A program made the translations under genes and the position numbers. Shown in pieces: positions 31,030 through 34,446 of a DNA stretch of 34,446 nucleotides. How positions within the stretch are numbered: position 1 is the stretch's first letter; each line of letters opens with the position of its first letter. The DNA is from Streptomyces sp. MUM 203J (lineage in GTDB: Bacteria > Actinomycetota > Actinomycetes > Streptomycetales > Streptomycetaceae): the NCBI RefSeq assembly GCF_022414595.1, contig NZ_JADWYO010000063.1:1-34446 (forward strand), in the 5' to 3' direction. The notes beneath the pieces are model-generated. The model did not search any database. It was not told the origin of the DNA and saw only the letters and a program-made list of their open reading frames with translations.

Positions 31030-31852
31030 ACGCCCCCCGCCCCGTGACCAGTTCCGCCCACGTTCCCTCCTCCGCCACCCGCCCGGCCTCCAGCACCGCC
31101 ACCCGGTCGGCCCGCCGGACCGTCGCAGCCCGGTGGGCGATCACCAGTGTGGTGCGACCACGGGAGGCCGTCGCCAGGGCGGCGGCCAGCTCCGCGTCCC
31201 CCGCCGCGTCCAGATGCGCGGTCGTCTCGTCGAGGACCAGCACCTGCGGCTCCACCAGCAGCGCCCGCGCCAGCGCGACCCGGGCCCGCTGCCCGCCCGA
31301 CAGGGTCGCCCCCCGCTCCCCCACCACCGTGGCGTACCCCTCGGGAAGCCCCGCGGCGATCCGGTCCACCCCGCACACCCGGGCCACCGCGTCCAGCTCC
31401 CGGTCGGTCGCTCCGGGTGCGGCCAGCCGCAGGTTCTCCGCGAGCGTGCCGTGGAACAGCGGCGCGTCCTGCCCGACCACGCAGACACAGCTCCGCAGTT
31501 CGGCGTCGGAGACCTCCCTCAGATCGACCACCGACCCGTCGGCCCCCACCAGCTCCACCGCTCCCTCCGCCGGGTCCCAGAACCGGGCCAGCAGATGGGC
31601 GCACGTGGACTTGCCCGCGCCCGACGCCCCCACGAGCGCCAGCGTCTCGCCCGCTCGCACGGCCAGATCCAGCCCGTCCAGCACCGGCCGCCCGGCACCG
31701 TAGTCGAACCGCACCCCCCGGAGCCGTACCCCCAGCGGACCCGGCGGCAGCGGGCGGGGCACCGCGGCCGCCGGGGCCCCCGCCTCCGCCCGCCACCCCC
31801 GCGGTACGGCTGCACGCGTGTGCGACCTCCGTGCTTCGGTGACCCCCCGCAC
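31007..31852 (-). CDS. ABC exporter ATPase domain lacking its membrane domain (truncated remnant)
   Basis: An intact ABCB/CydC-type nucleotide-binding domain: Walker A GASGAGKST near residues 75-83, LSGGQRARVALARAL, Walker B VLVLDETTAHLD and the H-loop IAHRAATVRRADR. Proteins with this type of domain are normally about 550-600 aa with six N-terminal membrane helices. Here homology begins in the linker (about PRPLPPGPLGVRLRGVRFDYG), and upstream sequence has no hydrophobic segments, nor does any neighbour supply them. The open frame extends to 31957. GTG at 31852 is an arbitrary start with no clear ribosome-binding site. Most likely a deletion removed the 5' part. A free ATPase serving a distant permease is the alternative. 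It overlaps the SulP gene end by 23 bp. Confidence 0.65.
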   Translation of the reverse strand: MRGVTEARRSHTRAAVPRGWRAEAGAPAAAVPRPLPPGPLGVRLRGVRFDYGAGRPVLDGLDLAVRAGETLALVGASGAGKSTCAHLLARFWDPAEGAVELVGADGSVVDLREVSDAELRSCVCVVGQDAPLFHGTLAENLRLAAPGATDRELDAVARVCGVDRIAAGLPEGYATVVGERGATLSGGQRARVALARALLVEPQVLVLDETTAHLDAAGDAELAAALATASRGRTTLVIAHRAATVRRADRVAVLEAGRVAEEGTWAELVTGRGAFSRVLAR

Positions 31853-31898
31853 GCGCGACTGCCCGCCGCCGTCGCAGCCCCCTACGCTCTGGTGCCGC

Positions 31899-31918
31899 TC
31901 GGGACTCTCAGGTCCCGA
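31899..31918. promoter_or_regulatory. 20-bp inverted repeat upstream of the flavoprotein gene
   Basis: TCGGGAC (31899-31905), a 6-bp spacer and GTCCCGA (31912-31918) form a perfect 7-6-7 inverted repeat 73 bp before the flavoprotein GTG. It has the size of an operator. No matching -35/-10 pair was recognised nearby. Confidence 0.4.
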
Positions 31919-31990
31919 ACTCCCGCATTCCGTGGGCCTGTCCAGGGCATGAGCCACCCACGCACCGAACCGTCACCCGGGGAGGGTCAC

Positions 31991-33295
31991 GTGCTCAGTA
32001 CCGCAGCCGCAGCCGCAGACCAGCACGCGGACGTCGTCATCGTCGGAGCCGGGCTCGCGGGGCTGTCCGCCGCCCATCACCTCACCAATGCCGGCCTCGC
32101 CGTCCGGGTCCTGGAGGCCGCCCCACAGGTCGGCGGGCGCATGGCCACCGACCATGTCGACGGCTTCCGGCTCGACCGGATCACGCAGCTGCTCACCACC
32201 TCGTCGCCCGAGCTCCAGCGGGCCCCGGGCGTCGACCCAGGCGCCCTGCGGCGCTTCCTTCCGGGGGTGCTGGTGCACAGCGGCGGCAGGCTGCACCGCA
32301 CCGGCGAGGTCCGCGGAGCCCGGTCGGCGCTGACCCGCGCGCGGGCCCTGGCCGGGGCGCCGCGCCCACTGGACCAGGCCCGGCTCGGCGCCTCCCTGGC
32401 GCGGCTCGCGGGCACGCCGACCGAACGGCTCCTGGCCCGGCGCGAACGCCCGGCGCTGGAGGCCCTGTTGGCTCGCGGACTGCCGCCGCGCACGGTCGGA
32501 ACCTTCCTGCGCCCACTCCTGTGCGCCCTTCTGAGCGACCCGGACCTCACCACGTCCAGCCGCTGCGCCGACCTGGCGCTGCGGGGCTTCGCCCGGGGCC
32601 GGCTGTGCGTCCCGGCGGGCGGCGCGGTGACCCTCCCCCAGCGGATGGCGGCGGCGCTGCCCGACGGCACGGTACGGACCGGAGTGCGGGTCAAGGACGC
32701 GTCGATCAGCCGTGTGCTGACCGCGGAGCACGGGGAGTTCACCTGCCGCTCGCTGATCGTGGCGACGGGGGCGCGGGCGGCGGCCGAGCTGCTGCCCGGG
32801 CTGAGGGTGCCGGGGTTCCATCCGGTGACGGTGCTGCACCACACCGCGCCCGCCCCGCCGCCCGCGGGCGCCTCGCTGGTGCTGGACGCGGACCGTGCGG
32901 GCCCGGTGGCGCACTCGGCGGTGATGAGCGAGGTCGACCCGGCACGCGCGCCCCGGGGCCGCACCCTGGTCACGTCCACCGTGCTGGGCGCCCCGCCGGA
33001 CGATCTGGACCGGCGCGTACGGCGGCACCTGGCCGCGCTGTACGGGTCGGACACCGGCGACTGGGAGCTGCTGGCGGTACGGCACGACCCGGAGGCGGTC
33101 CCGGCCATGCCGCCCCCGCACGACCCGCGCCGCCCGGTGCGGCTGCTCGCGGGGCTGTACGTGTGCGGGGACCACCGGGACATGAGCAGCCCGCAGGGGG
33201 CGCTGCATTCGGGTCACCGCGCGGCGCAGGCGATCCTCCGGGACCTCGGGCTCCCGCCCGCGCATCCGACGACCCGCCTGGAGGCGGCGGCCTGA
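31991..33295 (+). CDS. FAD-dependent oxidoreductase (phytoene desaturase / amine oxidase-like)
   Basis: A 434-aa flavoprotein. The N-terminal dinucleotide-binding motif is DVVIVGAGLAGLSAAHHL with G19, G21 and G24, E42 as the ribose ligand, and the GG doublet with R50 (VGGRMATD). The C-terminal FAD contact is LYVCGDHRDMSSPQGALHSG then HRAAQAIL. The middle includes CVPAGGAVTLPQRMAAAL, typical of the CrtI/protoporphyrinogen oxidase/amine oxidase superfamily. No carotenoid or haem genes are nearby, so the substrate is unknown. GGAGG (31981-31985) precedes the GTG by 5 nt. A strong hairpin follows the stop. Confidence 0.9.
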   Translation: MLSTAAAAADQHADVVIVGAGLAGLSAAHHLTNAGLAVRVLEAAPQVGGRMATDHVDGFRLDRITQLLTTSSPELQRAPGVDPGALRRFLPGVLVHSGGRLHRTGEVRGARSALTRARALAGAPRPLDQARLGASLARLAGTPTERLLARRERPALEALLARGLPPRTVGTFLRPLLCALLSDPDLTTSSRCADLALRGFARGRLCVPAGGAVTLPQRMAAALPDGTVRTGVRVKDASISRVLTAEHGEFTCRSLIVATGARAAAELLPGLRVPGFHPVTVLHHTAPAPPPAGASLVLDADRAGPVAHSAVMSEVDPARAPRGRTLVTSTVLGAPPDDLDRRVRRHLAALYGSDTGDWELLAVRHDPEAVPAMPPPHDPRRPVRLLAGLYVCGDHRDMSSPQGALHSGHRAAQAILRDLGLPPAHPTTRLEAAA

Positions 33296-33371
33296 CCCCG
33301 TCTCCGTACCGCACAGGACCACATCGAGCGCGCCGCCGGAGGAGGGGGCCGGCCGGCGCCGGGGGGGCGGG

Positions 33372-33407
33372 GGTCCCGGGCACGGCACAGGGGGTGTGCC
33401 CGGGACC
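33372..33407. terminator. Strong bidirectional terminator
   Basis: GGTCCCGGGCAC (33372-33383) and GTGCCCGGGACC (33396-33407) form a perfect 12-bp stem with a 12-nt loop, midway between the convergent flavoprotein and TPR genes. TTCCC follows on the plus side. Confidence 0.75.
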
Positions 33408-33429
33408 TTCCCGCACGCGTGGCGCCGCG

Positions 33430-34446
33430 TCAGCCGAGCACGGACACCTTGTCCCGGTAGGTCCGGACCGCCGCGGCCTCGCGGTACGGCTCCAGCCTGC
33501 GCTCGAAGTCCCGTACGTACTCGGCCGCACGGGCCGAGCGCATCTCGGACGCCTGCTGCGCGGCCTCCGCGCCGAGCGCGCACGCCTGGTCCAGTTCGCC
33601 GAGACCGAGGCGGGAGACGGCCAGGACGACACGGCAGAACGTGCGGCTGCGGGCGAACCCGGGCGCGTACAGCCGCAGGGCCCGCTCGGAGTGCTGCACG
33701 GCGGCCCGGTACTGCTGGAGGTCCCGGTGGCAGTGCGCGAACTCGTCGGCAAGCTGGGCCTCGTCGAAGGCCCGCGCCCAGTGCGGCACCTCGTCGGCGG
33801 GGCGGGCCGCGTCGAGGGACCGCTCGGCGCGTACGAGGGAGGTGGTGCAGGCCCGGACCTCCGCGAGCACCGCGTGACCGCGCGCCTCCACCGCGTGGAG
33901 CAGGGCCTGTACGGCGGGCGGGGCCGAGGGGCCGATGCCCTGCTGTGCCACCCGGGCGAGTTGTACGGCCTCGCGCCCGTGCCCGAGGTAGACGGCCTGG
34001 CGGCTCATGGTGAGCAGGACGTACGAGCCGTACGCCCGGTCGCCGGCCGCCTGGGACAGCCTCAGGGCCTGCACGAAGTACCGCTGGGCCAGGCCGTGCG
34101 CGGCGATGTCGTACGAGGTCCACCCCGCGAGCCGGGTCAGATCCGCGGCGGCGGCGAAGAGGCGGCGCCCGGTGGTCTCCCCGTAGGTGCCGCGCAGCAT
34201 GGGCTCGGCCTCGTGCTCCAGGTACCGGACAAGGGCCTGGCGGGCGTGTCCGCCGCCGTACGCGTGGTCGAGAGTCCGGAACAGCTCGCCCACGGAGCGC
34301 AGCGCGGCGATGTCCCCGCCGGTCACCCGCTGGCCGGGCCCGCGCTCGGTGCCCCGCGGCCGGGGCACGGCCACCCCGGCCGCCGCGGCGACGGATGCGC
34401 CATGGGCCGCGGGGTGACCGTGGCCTGGCGGGTGCCCCGCCTGACC
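33430..34446 (-). CDS. TPR-like regulatory protein resembling NsdA-type Streptomyces proteins (5' end outside window)
   Basis: At least 314 residues from a GTG at 34374, but the frame stays open to the window edge, so the start is probably missing. The protein is helical, with repeated Ala/Leu/Arg-rich pairs typical of tetratricopeptide repeats. The segment DLTRLAGWTSYDIAAHGLAQ, YFVQALRLSQAAGDRAYGSY, then VLLTMSRQAVYLGHGREAVQ and LARVAQ resembles the central part of NsdA and related Streptomyces regulators of sporulation and antibiotic production, which carry an N-terminal helix-turn-helix. That domain would lie outside the window. The role is inferred from resemblance only. Confidence 0.75.
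   Translation of the reverse strand, partial: GQAGHPPGHGHPAAHGASVAAAAGVAVPRPRGTERGPGQRVTGGDIAALRSVGELFRTLDHAYGGGHARQALVRYLEHEAEPMLRGTYGETTGRRLFAAAADLTRLAGWTSYDIAAHGLAQRYFVQALRLSQAAGDRAYGSYVLLTMSRQAVYLGHGREAVQLARVAQQGIGPSAPPAVQALLHAVEARGHAVLAEVRACTTSLVRAERSLDAARPADEVPHWARAFDEAQLADEFAHCHRDLQQYRAAVQHSERALRLYAPGFARSRTFCRVVLAVSRLGLGELDQACALGAEAAQQASEMRSARAAEYVRDFERRLEPYREAAAVRTYRDKVSVLG

Overview
The DNA is uniformly GC-rich, uses strongly GC-biased third codon positions and contains only two TTA codons in recognised genes. It carries IdeR/DesA-type siderophore genes, a PucR-type purine regulator, an MMPL exporter and a DUF5709 gene. Together these point to the chromosome of a Streptomyces or close relative. 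No rRNA, tRNA, CRISPR array, insertion sequence, phage gene or integration site was seen.

Layout. (1) 1-7303, plus strand: a siderophore unit made of a DesA-like PLP decarboxylase, an IucA/IucC-type NIS synthetase, and a complete ferri-siderophore importer (FecE-type ATPase, lipoprotein receptor, double-length FecCD permease). It probably continues to the left of the window, and the decarboxylase carries a TTA (bldA) codon. (2) 7338-10228, minus strand: a class I photolyase translationally coupled to an SDR/DUF2867 protein. (3) 10404-13129, plus strand: a MarR regulator followed by an MMPL/RND exporter, with a clear operator-like palindrome over the exporter promoter. (4) 13098-18387, minus strand: DUF5709 protein, then paoA-paoB-paoC (molybdenum aldehyde oxidoreductase), then glutaminase, with ATGA/GTGA overlaps joining the first three junctions. 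(5) 19155-20255, minus strand: a YbdK/GCS2-type carboxylate-amine ligase with a TTG start and a TTA codon. (6) 20471-29359: a purine-catabolism locus. The minus strand carries xanthine dehydrogenase FAD, 2Fe-2S and Mo subunits, an NCS2 purine permease and the XdhC cofactor chaperone. A PucR-family activator diverges from it. (7) 29527-34446: a SulP permease, a solitary ATPase domain that looks like the remnant of an ABC exporter, a phytoene-desaturase-like flavoprotein, and a TPR protein resembling NsdA-type regulators that is cut off by the window edge.

How the parts fit. Purines imported by the NCS2 permease would be oxidised to urate by the heterotrimeric dehydrogenase. XdhC would load the sulfurated Mo cofactor, and PucR would sense the pathway. 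The pucR leader holds an 11-bp-phased triad resembling a GlnR box, which suggests nitrogen control. The single XdhC gene in the window may also serve the nearby PaoABC-like enzyme, which has no PaoD of its own here. The siderophore unit couples biosynthesis to reuptake.

No wholly new system was proven. The most promising oddities are the DUF5709-PaoABC coupling, the extra-cysteine insertion in the xanthine dehydrogenase iron-sulfur subunit, the GlnR-like and repeat-rich pucR leader, the bldA codon in the siderophore decarboxylase, and the beheaded ABC exporter.
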